From Chlamydiales bacterium (GTDB taxonomy: Bacteria; Chlamydiota; Chlamydiia; Chlamydiales; JAAKFR01): a stretch of 64,000 bases of DNA. Within the stretch, counting starts at the first letter, position 1. Each line of letters opens with the position of its first letter. The stretch is from assembly GCA_024233495.1 (NCBI GenBank), contig JACKPM010000002.1, positions 1 to 64,000 of the forward strand, given 5' to 3'. The position numbers and the translations under genes were made by a program. Positions 26,621 through 33,389 of the stretch are shown here, in pieces. The notes below the pieces were generated by a model. It saw nothing but the letters and a program-made list of their open reading frames with translations. It was not told where the DNA came from and did no database searches.

Positions 26621-26640
26621 ATTTACCCTCTCTTTACAAT
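26612..26640 (+). promoter_or_regulatory. Promoter of the secreted-protein gene
   Basis: TTGTCG (26612-26617), 17 bases, TACAAT (26635-26640). The start codon follows after seven bases, predicting a leaderless mRNA. Confidence 0.6.
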
Positions 26641-26647
26641 CGCTCGC

Positions 26648-27145
26648 ATGAGACGATTGCTGATTTGCCTATTTTTACTTTTTGCTACAACTGCATTTGC
26701 ATTCACCATTGGACGGGATGGAGAGCCCTACACTTTTGAAGGGAACGAGTGGCAAAACTGCACATACGAAAATGGAGCGTTTGGATTTGCTGCAGCGTTT
26801 CCAGGAAAGCCTTTTAGCGGCATTGCGAACAGCAATGCCTACGCGCATAGCCAGCACAACGGAACCGACTACGAAGTTCACTGCTCAATTGCGCAAAGCT
26901 ACACTCCCCCACCATCTCAACAACTATTCATGCAGCAAGTGCAAGCGGCCTTTGGGAAGGATGGCATCGTGAAAATGATGAGCGTCGATCAATCGGGAGC
27001 ACTCTATGTTGCGCAAATTACATTTCGTGGAGTTAACCGCGTTGTGCGTATCTACTGCTCAAGCAACCAGCTCTACTGGGCCATTGTGCAAGGCGATGAC
27101 TTTACGCTTGCCCCAGCCTTCTTTAATTCTATCCGCGTAAAGTGA
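26648..27145 (+). CDS. Secreted protein, 165 aa, unknown function
   Basis: A clear Sec signal peptide (MRRLLICLFLLFATTAFA, cleavage after AFA) is followed by a ~147-residue domain. The segment GAFGFAAAFPGKPF and the closing APAFFNSIRVK resemble the beginning and end of small PsbP/Mog1-like domains seen in many secreted bacterial proteins; this is a guess from pattern. Cys residues (three in the mature part) may form disulfides in the periplasm. It has no operon partner and its own promoter. The product at 59807 has a similar layout. Confidence 0.65.
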   Translation: MRRLLICLFLLFATTAFAFTIGRDGEPYTFEGNEWQNCTYENGAFGFAAAFPGKPFSGIANSNAYAHSQHNGTDYEVHCSIAQSYTPPPSQQLFMQQVQAAFGKDGIVKMMSVDQSGALYVAQITFRGVNRVVRIYCSSNQLYWAIVQGDDFTLAPAFFNSIRVK

Positions 27146-27171
27146 GTGGAATAAGTCAAGTTTTGAAGGCT

Positions 27172-27503
27172 TAGATAGTGTCGTCAAATTTTCTCCTTTG
27201 TGAGGCGAGAGATTTTCTAGATGGTGTCGTCAAATTTTCTCCTTTGTAAGGCGAGAGATTTTCTAGGCAAAATGCGCAATCGAAAGCGAAGGGAGTAGCC
27301 AAAGCGCTACTTCTGAGGTTGCGAGGGCGCATTTTGGCAGAAAAGATCCGGCTGACAAAGGAGAAAATTCGACGACACCATCTAGGCAAAATGCGCAATC
27401 GAAAGCGAAGGGAGTAGCCAAAGCGCTACTTCCGAGGTTGCGAGGGCGCATTTTGGCAGAAAAGATCCGGCTGACAAAGGAGAAAATTTGACGACACCAT
27501 CTA
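27172..27503. repeat. Nested pair of family A repeats
   Basis: Two left ends (27172 and about 27217) are followed by two right ends (about 27382 and 27503), again a bracket-like nesting with TA duplications at the joins. The terminal CTA at 27501-27503 is, read on the minus strand, the TAG stop codon of the ATPase gene next to it. Confidence 0.9.
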
Positions 27504-28616
27504 AAGTCTCTTTAAGAAGTTTATTCCAGAGATGAGTTCAATGCCGTGATCGATTTTCTCTTTTTTAAGATCTTTGACCACTTGCACAGCAGGCACATCA
27601 TATCTTTCATGAAAATAGTGAAGCGAGCGGCTTGGTGTCCCATTTGAAAGCTTAACCTCGATTAGCTTTTCTAGCTTTTTATCAAGCACAAGAGCAAAGT
27701 CAACCTCTCGTCTCTCCTTAGTTTGCAGGTAGTGCAAAGCATAAATTTGCGCCTCATAATCCACTTTCTTGTAGATAAATTTCAGAAGCGAAAGAGCGAT
27801 AAGATTTTCAAAAACCACACCTGGATCACCGCGCACCAATCCCAAATCAAAAAAATAGATTTTGGGCTCTTTCAAAAGACTGCGCACGATGTTGCGTGAA
27901 AAAGGTGTGATCCGAAAGACGATATAGAGAGCCTCTAAAATCTGTATGTACTTTTTCACTGTATTTGGCGAAATGGAAACGTCTTGCGCGATACTGCTAT
28001 AGGAAATAGGAGAGCCCACTCGCTCCTGTAACATTTCAAATATTAAACGAATCGCCTTTACATTTTGAATATTTTCAAAATCAAGAACATCTGTACGCAA
28101 AAGACTATCGACATATTGGAGGCGCCAACGATCTGCCTCTGTTTTGTTTTCTGCTAAAAAGGGTTCAGGAAATCCTCCCCGCTCCAGAAAATGCTCTACC
28201 GAATAGGGCGCCTTTACCTTTTCACATTCAGAAGGAGAAAGAGGAAGCAGGCGGTGTAGAAAAAACCGTCCAGCTAAAGAATCCCCTACTTCTGTGAACA
28301 CCTCCAAACGTGCACTCCCAGTTACCAAGAACTTTTGGTGCGCAACGCGTCCATCATAGACGCCTTTCAAGTAGTTCTTCCAATCAGGAAGCTTATGGAT
28401 CTCATCTAAAATCACAAGCTCAACGGAAGGATGCCAGGAGCGATCAAGGATGACTCTGCGATCCTCTGCGACATCGAAGTTAAGATAGATATGAGAGTCA
28501 AACTCTTGAGCTACAGAGATCGAAAGAGTGGTCTTTCCTGCTTGGCGCGGCCCTGTAAGGAAAACCATCTTCTTGTGTAGATCACGTACAATTGCCTCTT
28601 TTTGCTCTCTTTCCAT
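27501..28616 (-). CDS. AAA-type ATPase with DUF4143 C-terminal domain
   Basis: 371 aa from ATG 28616. Walker A is GPRQAGKT near residue 22; Walker B is ELVILDEIHKLPDW; a sensor-like LVTGSARLEVF and the GRFFLHRLLPLSPSE segment follow. The C-terminal half (YFFDLGLVRG, then KERREVDFAL and LIEVKLS) is the DUF4143 part, a nuclease-like fold in this family. Such proteins are common accessory ATPases of unknown role, present in many copies in bacteria. The start codon is immediately preceded by a 27-bp perfect inverted repeat. The stop codon is donated by a family A repeat, so the original C-terminus may have been longer. Confidence 0.82.
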   Translation of the reverse strand: MEREQKEAIVRDLHKKMVFLTGPRQAGKTTLSISVAQEFDSHIYLNFDVAEDRRVILDRSWHPSVELVILDEIHKLPDWKNYLKGVYDGRVAHQKFLVTGSARLEVFTEVGDSLAGRFFLHRLLPLSPSECEKVKAPYSVEHFLERGGFPEPFLAENKTEADRWRLQYVDSLLRTDVLDFENIQNVKAIRLIFEMLQERVGSPISYSSIAQDVSISPNTVKKYIQILEALYIVFRITPFSRNIVRSLLKEPKIYFFDLGLVRGDPGVVFENLIALSLLKFIYKKVDYEAQIYALHYLQTKERREVDFALVLDKKLEKLIEVKLSNGTPSRSLHYFHERYDVPAVQVVKDLKKEKIDHGIELISGINFLKRL

Positions 28617-28617
28617 A

Positions 28618-28683
28618 CTGACTATTTTGCAGCGCTTTGCAAAAAAGTCAAGACTATTTTGCAAAGCGCTGCAAAATAGTCAG
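28618..28683. repeat. 27-bp perfect inverted repeat at the ATPase start
   Basis: Arms 28618-28644 and 28657-28683 are perfectly complementary with a 12-base loop. The left arm ends one base from the ATG of the ATPase (28616). In RNA it would make a very stable hairpin against the start codon; in DNA it could be an operator. It also lies between the divergent ATPase and efflux promoters. Confidence 0.85.
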
Positions 28684-28701
28684 CACGCTTCCCCCCTCCC
28701 A

Positions 28702-28730
28702 TTGACACTTATATCATAATATAATAGATA
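28702..28730 (+). promoter_or_regulatory. Promoter of the efflux operon
   Basis: A perfect TTGACA (28702-28707). The -10 may be TAGATA (28725-28730, 17-base spacer) or the perfect TATAAT at 28720-28725 with another -35. Either leaves 8-13 bases to ATG 28739 and no Shine-Dalgarno. Confidence 0.5.
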
Positions 28731-28738
28731 TTCATTGA

Positions 28739-30157
28739 ATGAGGAAGTGGCTTTTCTTTCTACTTTTGCTCTCGGCATGCTCGCCAAAACTGCGCAAAGA
28801 TACGCTCAATGACCCTCTGCCCCAACCCGATTTGCAACAAACAGCTGAGTATGCTCTTAAAAACCAACACTTTTTCTGGGGAGATTGGCCAAATGAAAAG
28901 TGGTGGGAGATGTTTCACTCATGTGAACTTAACTCTCTTGTTGAGCAAGCTCTACAGAGCAACCCCAATATTTTGGCCGTGCAGCAACGAGTAAATGTGG
29001 CGCGCAATGAAGCGATCATCACACGCTCAAAGATTTTTCCACTCATTTTTTTAAATGGAAATGAAGCGTGGCAGTATTTGAGCAAAACAGGCTTGCTGCA
29101 TACTCTCAACCCAGCGCTCACACGCTCAACTGATGACATCTATGCAGCCCTCTCCGTTAACTATGAAGTAGACATTTGGTGGAAATACCACAATCTCTAC
29201 TACGCAGCGATGGGGCGAGAGCAAGCAAAAGAAGCTGAGCAAGCACAGGTAGAACTTGTGGTTGCTACGATGCTCTCACAGGCGTATTTTGCCTTGAAAA
29301 CCAACCTTGTACGACAAAAGTTGTTTTACCAGTTGCAGGAGGCTCGGCAACTCTTTTTCAATTTAAGCGTCCATGTGCAAGAGAGAGCGCTAACTTCAAT
29401 GTTTGAACCCGCTCTCGCTCTTGAACAGCTCGAAGATGCTAAGAAGCTCGTCTATGAGATCGATGCAGAAGTCCGTAACAACATTCATGTGATCAACATA
29501 TTGAGAGGTGTAGGACCTGATGAACCAATTTGTGTCGATGAGTTGCCCCTTGAGCCACCAAAAGAGATGGCTATCCCCGAAACACTCTCTTTGGACTTAC
29601 TTGCCAGACGTCCCGATCTAGCAGCCGCTATTTTGCGCGCAAAAGCGCAAGCCTTTGAAATCAAGGCTGCAATTGCAGACTTTGTTCCCAATATCGATTT
29701 GCGCGCGATTATTGCGCTCTCCACGTTGCAGTGGAGCGAGCTTTTCCGCGCCTACAGCTCACAGCCAGGTCTATTGCCTGCACTCCATATGCCGATTTTC
29801 ACAGCGGGTGCCATTAAGTCGGGTGTGCGGAAAAACACCGCTCTTTTTAATGAGGCGGTGCAAGAGTACAACAGCTTGCTATTGAAAGCTTCACAAGAAG
29901 TCGCTGACCTTCTTGTAGTTTTGGATGCAGTGTATGAAAAGCGAAAGGCGCAGGATGTGATTTTAACCTCAGCAGATTTTCGCTATGATTTGGCAAGCCT
30001 CAACTATATGCATGGACTGGATAACATGTTCAACGTCTATGAGAAAGAGATTGAATGGATTGAGAAAGCGTTGGTCGATGTAGAACTAATCTATGCACAG
30101 TACACAACTTCGATTGGGTTGATCAAGGCGCTTGGAGGGGGGTATTGCCATAACTAG
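28739..30157 (+). CDS. Outer-membrane efflux lipoprotein, TolC/NodT family
   Basis: 472 aa. The N-terminus is a lipoprotein signal ending in LLSAC (Cys 14). The body follows the RND/MFS outer-membrane factor pattern: WWEMF and LNSLVEQALQSNPN near the start, then SKIFPLIFLNGN, the ALARRPD-type signature LLARRPDLAAAILRAKAQ near residue 290, and a second repeat with SQEVADLL. These proteins form trimeric channels through the outer membrane. The next two genes encode the adaptor and the inner-membrane pump, so this is a complete tripartite exporter. Substrate unknown. Confidence 0.9.
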   Translation: MRKWLFFLLLLSACSPKLRKDTLNDPLPQPDLQQTAEYALKNQHFFWGDWPNEKWWEMFHSCELNSLVEQALQSNPNILAVQQRVNVARNEAIITRSKIFPLIFLNGNEAWQYLSKTGLLHTLNPALTRSTDDIYAALSVNYEVDIWWKYHNLYYAAMGREQAKEAEQAQVELVVATMLSQAYFALKTNLVRQKLFYQLQEARQLFFNLSVHVQERALTSMFEPALALEQLEDAKKLVYEIDAEVRNNIHVINILRGVGPDEPICVDELPLEPPKEMAIPETLSLDLLARRPDLAAAILRAKAQAFEIKAAIADFVPNIDLRAIIALSTLQWSELFRAYSSQPGLLPALHMPIFTAGAIKSGVRKNTALFNEAVQEYNSLLLKASQEVADLLVVLDAVYEKRKAQDVILTSADFRYDLASLNYMHGLDNMFNVYEKEIEWIEKALVDVELIYAQYTTSIGLIKALGGGYCHN

Positions 30158-31430
30158 AAGAGAGCGGCTCAAGATCTTTTGGATTGTGATCATCGTGTTG
30201 TTGATTGCGGGTGGTCTTTTTTGGCTTCTCTTTTGGCGGCATATTGTTTTTACTGATGACGCCTACGTACATGGAAACCAAATTGTCGTAACCCCTCTGC
30301 ATGAAGGATTTGTGACGGGAGTTTACTCCGATGACACCTATTTGGTGGAAGAGGGGCAGATCTTGGTGCAGTTGGATGAGACAAATGCTCAACTGAGCTT
30401 TGGAAGGGCTTCAGAAGAGCTTGCAAGCGCTACGCGAGAGGTGTGCGCTCTTTATCACCAGCTTTTTGCGTATCAATCAGATATTGAGGTGCGCAAGGCG
30501 GCGCTTATCTTAGCAAAGCAAGATTGGACGCACCGCATCCATGTGATAGGACAGGGAGGTGTCTCACTTGAGAATTTGGAGACCGCTGAGGCGACTTTAC
30601 GAGAAAGTTTCTACTCATTGCGCCGTACGGAGAGTCTCTACCAAAAAGAGCGGGCGCTCTTGCAAGAGACATCGATTTTGACGCATCCAAGAGTGACTGC
30701 AGCGATGGAAAGGTTCATCGATGCGTGGGTGTATCTCTACCGGTGCCGCATCCGCTCTCCTGTAACGGGGCTTGTAGCGCAACGCTCGGTGCAAGTGGGA
30801 ATGTGGCTCCCCGCTGGCCAACCGATGATGAGTGTGATTCCCCTCGATCAGGTTTGGGTAAATGCAAACTACAAAGAGACGCAGATGAAGCGGATGCGCA
30901 TCGGCATGGATGTGTTAATTACTTCAGACCTCTATGGGCGAGGCATCCACTACCACGGCAAAATTGTTGGCTTGCCAGGTGGTGCAGGCAACGCCTTCAC
31001 CCTTCTTCCCCCGCAAAACTTGTCGGGCAACTGGATCAAGATCGTACAGCGCCTTCCTGTGCGTGTACGCCTTGAGCCAGACGAGGTGAAGAAATACCCA
31101 CTCCGTTTGGGCATGACTCTCCACTCCACTGTTGATTTGCGGCAGAAACATGAGGGGGCTCTTGTGCCTGATCGCACAGACATCTCTCCTCACTATGTAA
31201 CCACGATCTATGAGACAGAGGAGATGGGCGCAGGGCAATCAGCTGAAGAGATCGTCTTCAATAACATCGACCCTGTACTCGAATTTTTTGCGCAAAATCC
31301 TCTGCAAGTGCCGGAGGTGAAGCAAGAGGATGACCTTGACTTATGGATGGAAAATATGATGAAAGCTATTTCTATCCCCGTGACAACGCCTATTGAAAAA
31401 ATTCGGAATGTGATTTGGGGGAGGCCATGA
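30132..31430 (+). CDS. Membrane fusion protein, EmrA/HlyD family
   Basis: About 430 aa. An N-terminal helix (WIVIIVLLIAGGLFWLLF) is followed by FTDDAYVHGNQIVVTP, the EmrA biotinyl-lipoyl start, a coiled-coil hairpin (~90-200) and the second half with RIRSPVTGLVAQRSVQVG and VWVNANYKETQ. It bridges the inner-membrane pump and the outer-membrane channel. The start is unclear: TTG 30132 lacks a good ribosome-binding site, while a strong GGAGGGGGG at 30134-30142 precedes an ATT codon at 30144, a rare but possible start. It overlaps the upstream gene by 14-26 bases. There is a C-terminal extension after ~350 residues. Confidence 0.88.
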   Translation: MEGGIAITRRERLKIFWIVIIVLLIAGGLFWLLFWRHIVFTDDAYVHGNQIVVTPLHEGFVTGVYSDDTYLVEEGQILVQLDETNAQLSFGRASEELASATREVCALYHQLFAYQSDIEVRKAALILAKQDWTHRIHVIGQGGVSLENLETAEATLRESFYSLRRTESLYQKERALLQETSILTHPRVTAAMERFIDAWVYLYRCRIRSPVTGLVAQRSVQVGMWLPAGQPMMSVIPLDQVWVNANYKETQMKRMRIGMDVLITSDLYGRGIHYHGKIVGLPGGAGNAFTLLPPQNLSGNWIKIVQRLPVRVRLEPDEVKKYPLRLGMTLHSTVDLRQKHEGALVPDRTDISPHYVTTIYETEEMGAGQSAEEIVFNNIDPVLEFFAQNPLQVPEVKQEDDLDLWMENMMKAISIPVTTPIEKIRNVIWGRP

Positions 31431-32902
31431 GCTTTGACAAGCTTCGCCTCTTTGCCGCCGCAATGAGCATGAACTTCATGGTGACGTTCATCTTCTATGA
31501 GGTGCTTATGTCAGCTCTTTTTATCGTCCCAGACTATGGCGGCAGCTATAATACAGTTATTTATCCCATGTGCTTCTATGCGATGGGAAATGTGATGGCG
31601 ATTCCACTTGGCAATAAGTTTCCTCCAAAGAAGATTTTGCTGACGAGTGCGTGTGCACTTGTTGCCAGCACACTCCTTCTTTTCAGCGCCACAAACTATC
31701 AGTTTTTCAACGCTTTTCGCGTTGTACAAGGATTCTGCACCGGGGCGCTTTTTGTAGCAGTCCCTAACTTGCTTTCGGAGTTTCTCGAACACTTTGAGAG
31801 GCGCATCTATATTCGGAACTTTACCGTCACCTATTTGCTAGCTACGACAGCGGGAGGCACTGTAGGTGGCGCAATTGCATATGGATATCGGTGGTGGTGG
31901 ATGGTTTTTTTCGATCTTCTATTCCTCATCCCTGTCTGCTTCTGGTTCCTGTGGGAGATGCGGCACCACGAAGCAAAATTCCCCGTCAAAAAGCTCGATT
32001 ATTTGGGCTACTTTCTCTACTGCATCAATGTGAGCATTATCATCACCTTTCTTACCATGGGGCAAGAGCTTGACTGGTTTCGCTCCCACTTTCTCGACAC
32101 CATTTTCTATCTCTTCCTCATCACGTTCCCCTACTTTATTCTGCATGAATGGGGCCATCCCCATCCCATTCTCAATTTCTCTCTCTTCAAGCGGAAGTCT
32201 TTTGGCTATGCAGTGCTACTTACAGCCTTTCTCTTCTCTTCTTATAACGCTGCGATCTCTCTACTATCCCTTTGGTTGCATGTCTATATCAACTATTCTG
32301 CAGACTATGTAATGGTACTTTGGGGAATAGCGCTTGTCACATCCATCATGGTGAGTTTCTTTATCTGCAAAAAAGAGAGGCAACACCGCATCTCTTTTTT
32401 ATGGATCGCCATTATTCTCCTAGTAGGAGGCTGTTTTTTTGCGATGAATTTCAGTGCGCACGTCAACTTTGCCCGCATTGCAATTGCCCATGTGATTTTT
32501 GGTTTTGCACTCCCCCTCTTCATTCCCCCCTTAATGCACCGCATGCTTGACTTTGTAGACCGTGAAGAGATTTTGGATGGTATTGCTATTTTCCAACTCT
32601 CTCGCATTTTTTTTACAGGACTTGGACTCGCTGTTTACACTGCCGTATGGCAAAGACGCGGCTATTTCTATCACAGCCGCCTCGGAGGAGAGCTCACTTC
32701 CTTTTCGATCAAAACGCGAGAGTTTTTACACCAGCTCAAACTCTTCTACCTCTCAACAGGGCAGCAAAACGCCGAGATGGCAGTCGCACTCGATGAGCAG
32801 TCAAAAGCGCTTGCAATTAACGATACATTTTTTCTCATTGGGGTGGTCATGCTCTTTGTGATGCTAAGCATTCCCTTTTATAACAGATGGAGAACAACAT
32901 GA
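31427..32902 (+). CDS. MFS drug exporter, DHA2 (EmrB-like) family
   Basis: 491 aa with about 12-14 hydrophobic segments. ATG 31427 overlaps the adaptor stop as ATGA and has GGGGGAGG upstream. FRVVQGFCTGALF matches MFS motif C-like region of EmrB, and TAGGTVGGAIAY follows. With the TolC-like and EmrA-like genes it forms an EmrAB-TolC style system, which in other bacteria exports hydrophobic compounds. The 3' region after the last helices is ordinary. The overlap with both neighbours indicates one operon. Confidence 0.88.
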   Translation: MSFDKLRLFAAAMSMNFMVTFIFYEVLMSALFIVPDYGGSYNTVIYPMCFYAMGNVMAIPLGNKFPPKKILLTSACALVASTLLLFSATNYQFFNAFRVVQGFCTGALFVAVPNLLSEFLEHFERRIYIRNFTVTYLLATTAGGTVGGAIAYGYRWWWMVFFDLLFLIPVCFWFLWEMRHHEAKFPVKKLDYLGYFLYCINVSIIITFLTMGQELDWFRSHFLDTIFYLFLITFPYFILHEWGHPHPILNFSLFKRKSFGYAVLLTAFLFSSYNAAISLLSLWLHVYINYSADYVMVLWGIALVTSIMVSFFICKKERQHRISFLWIAIILLVGGCFFAMNFSAHVNFARIAIAHVIFGFALPLFIPPLMHRMLDFVDREEILDGIAIFQLSRIFFTGLGLAVYTAVWQRRGYFYHSRLGGELTSFSIKTREFLHQLKLFYLSTGQQNAEMAVALDEQSKALAINDTFFLIGVVMLFVMLSIPFYNRWRTT

Positions 32903-33366
32903 AATACATATTAACCCTTCTTTTTTCGGTGTCGCTATATGCGGGCGAATCAATGTTTTTAGTGCACGCAAAAGAGGGAGCTTTTACCTATGACCGAGAG
33001 ACCGAAACTGGCACACTCGAGCTCAACGATGTCAATGAGTATGCAGGGGTTTTCACTACAATCTCCCAAAGGCGGGTAGGAATGATCCCTGTCAAAGAAC
33101 TCATTTCTGAGCTAGAAGAAAAGCCCTATGCAATGATCTCGTTCACTGCAGCTGATGGCTACCACTCTATCCCTCTCCAAATCGAAAAAGCATCGGATCA
33201 AAATGGAAAGCTTTTTTTTCACGTCAAAGTGCTCCACACTTTAGGTGTCTTTACCACTCCCCACATGGGAGAATCCCTTCTCTATATCGACACAGCCGAG
33301 ATTGACAAAGGATGCTTTTTCCCTGGAGCTGGATATGAAACACCCGCTTGTCGCCACAAATTCTGA
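32899..33366 (+). CDS. Small secreted protein at the end of the efflux operon
   Basis: 155 aa from ATG 32899, chosen because GGAG lies six bases upstream (an ATG four codons earlier is possible). The signal peptide is MKYILTLLFSVSLYAG. The mature part is beta-rich without a recognisable motif; the two late Cys residues (KGCFF and PACRHKF) could pair. It overlaps the exporter gene by four bases, so it is probably co-expressed. Function not known. Confidence 0.6.
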   Translation: MKYILTLLFSVSLYAGESMFLVHAKEGAFTYDRETETGTLELNDVNEYAGVFTTISQRRVGMIPVKELISELEEKPYAMISFTAADGYHSIPLQIEKASDQNGKLFFHVKVLHTLGVFTTPHMGESLLYIDTAEIDKGCFFPGAGYETPACRHKF

Positions 33367-33370
33367 TATT

Positions 33371-33379
33371 TGCTATAGT
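33371..33379 (+). promoter_or_regulatory. Extended -10 promoter element of valS
   Basis: TGC-TATAGT (TATAGT 33374-33379), eleven bases before ATG 33390. No good -35 at 17 bases; TTGTCG lies 20 bases upstream. The word ATATTTGCTATA is shared with the promoter at 5430-5458. Confidence 0.4.
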
Positions 33380-33389
33380 CCTTGCCTCT

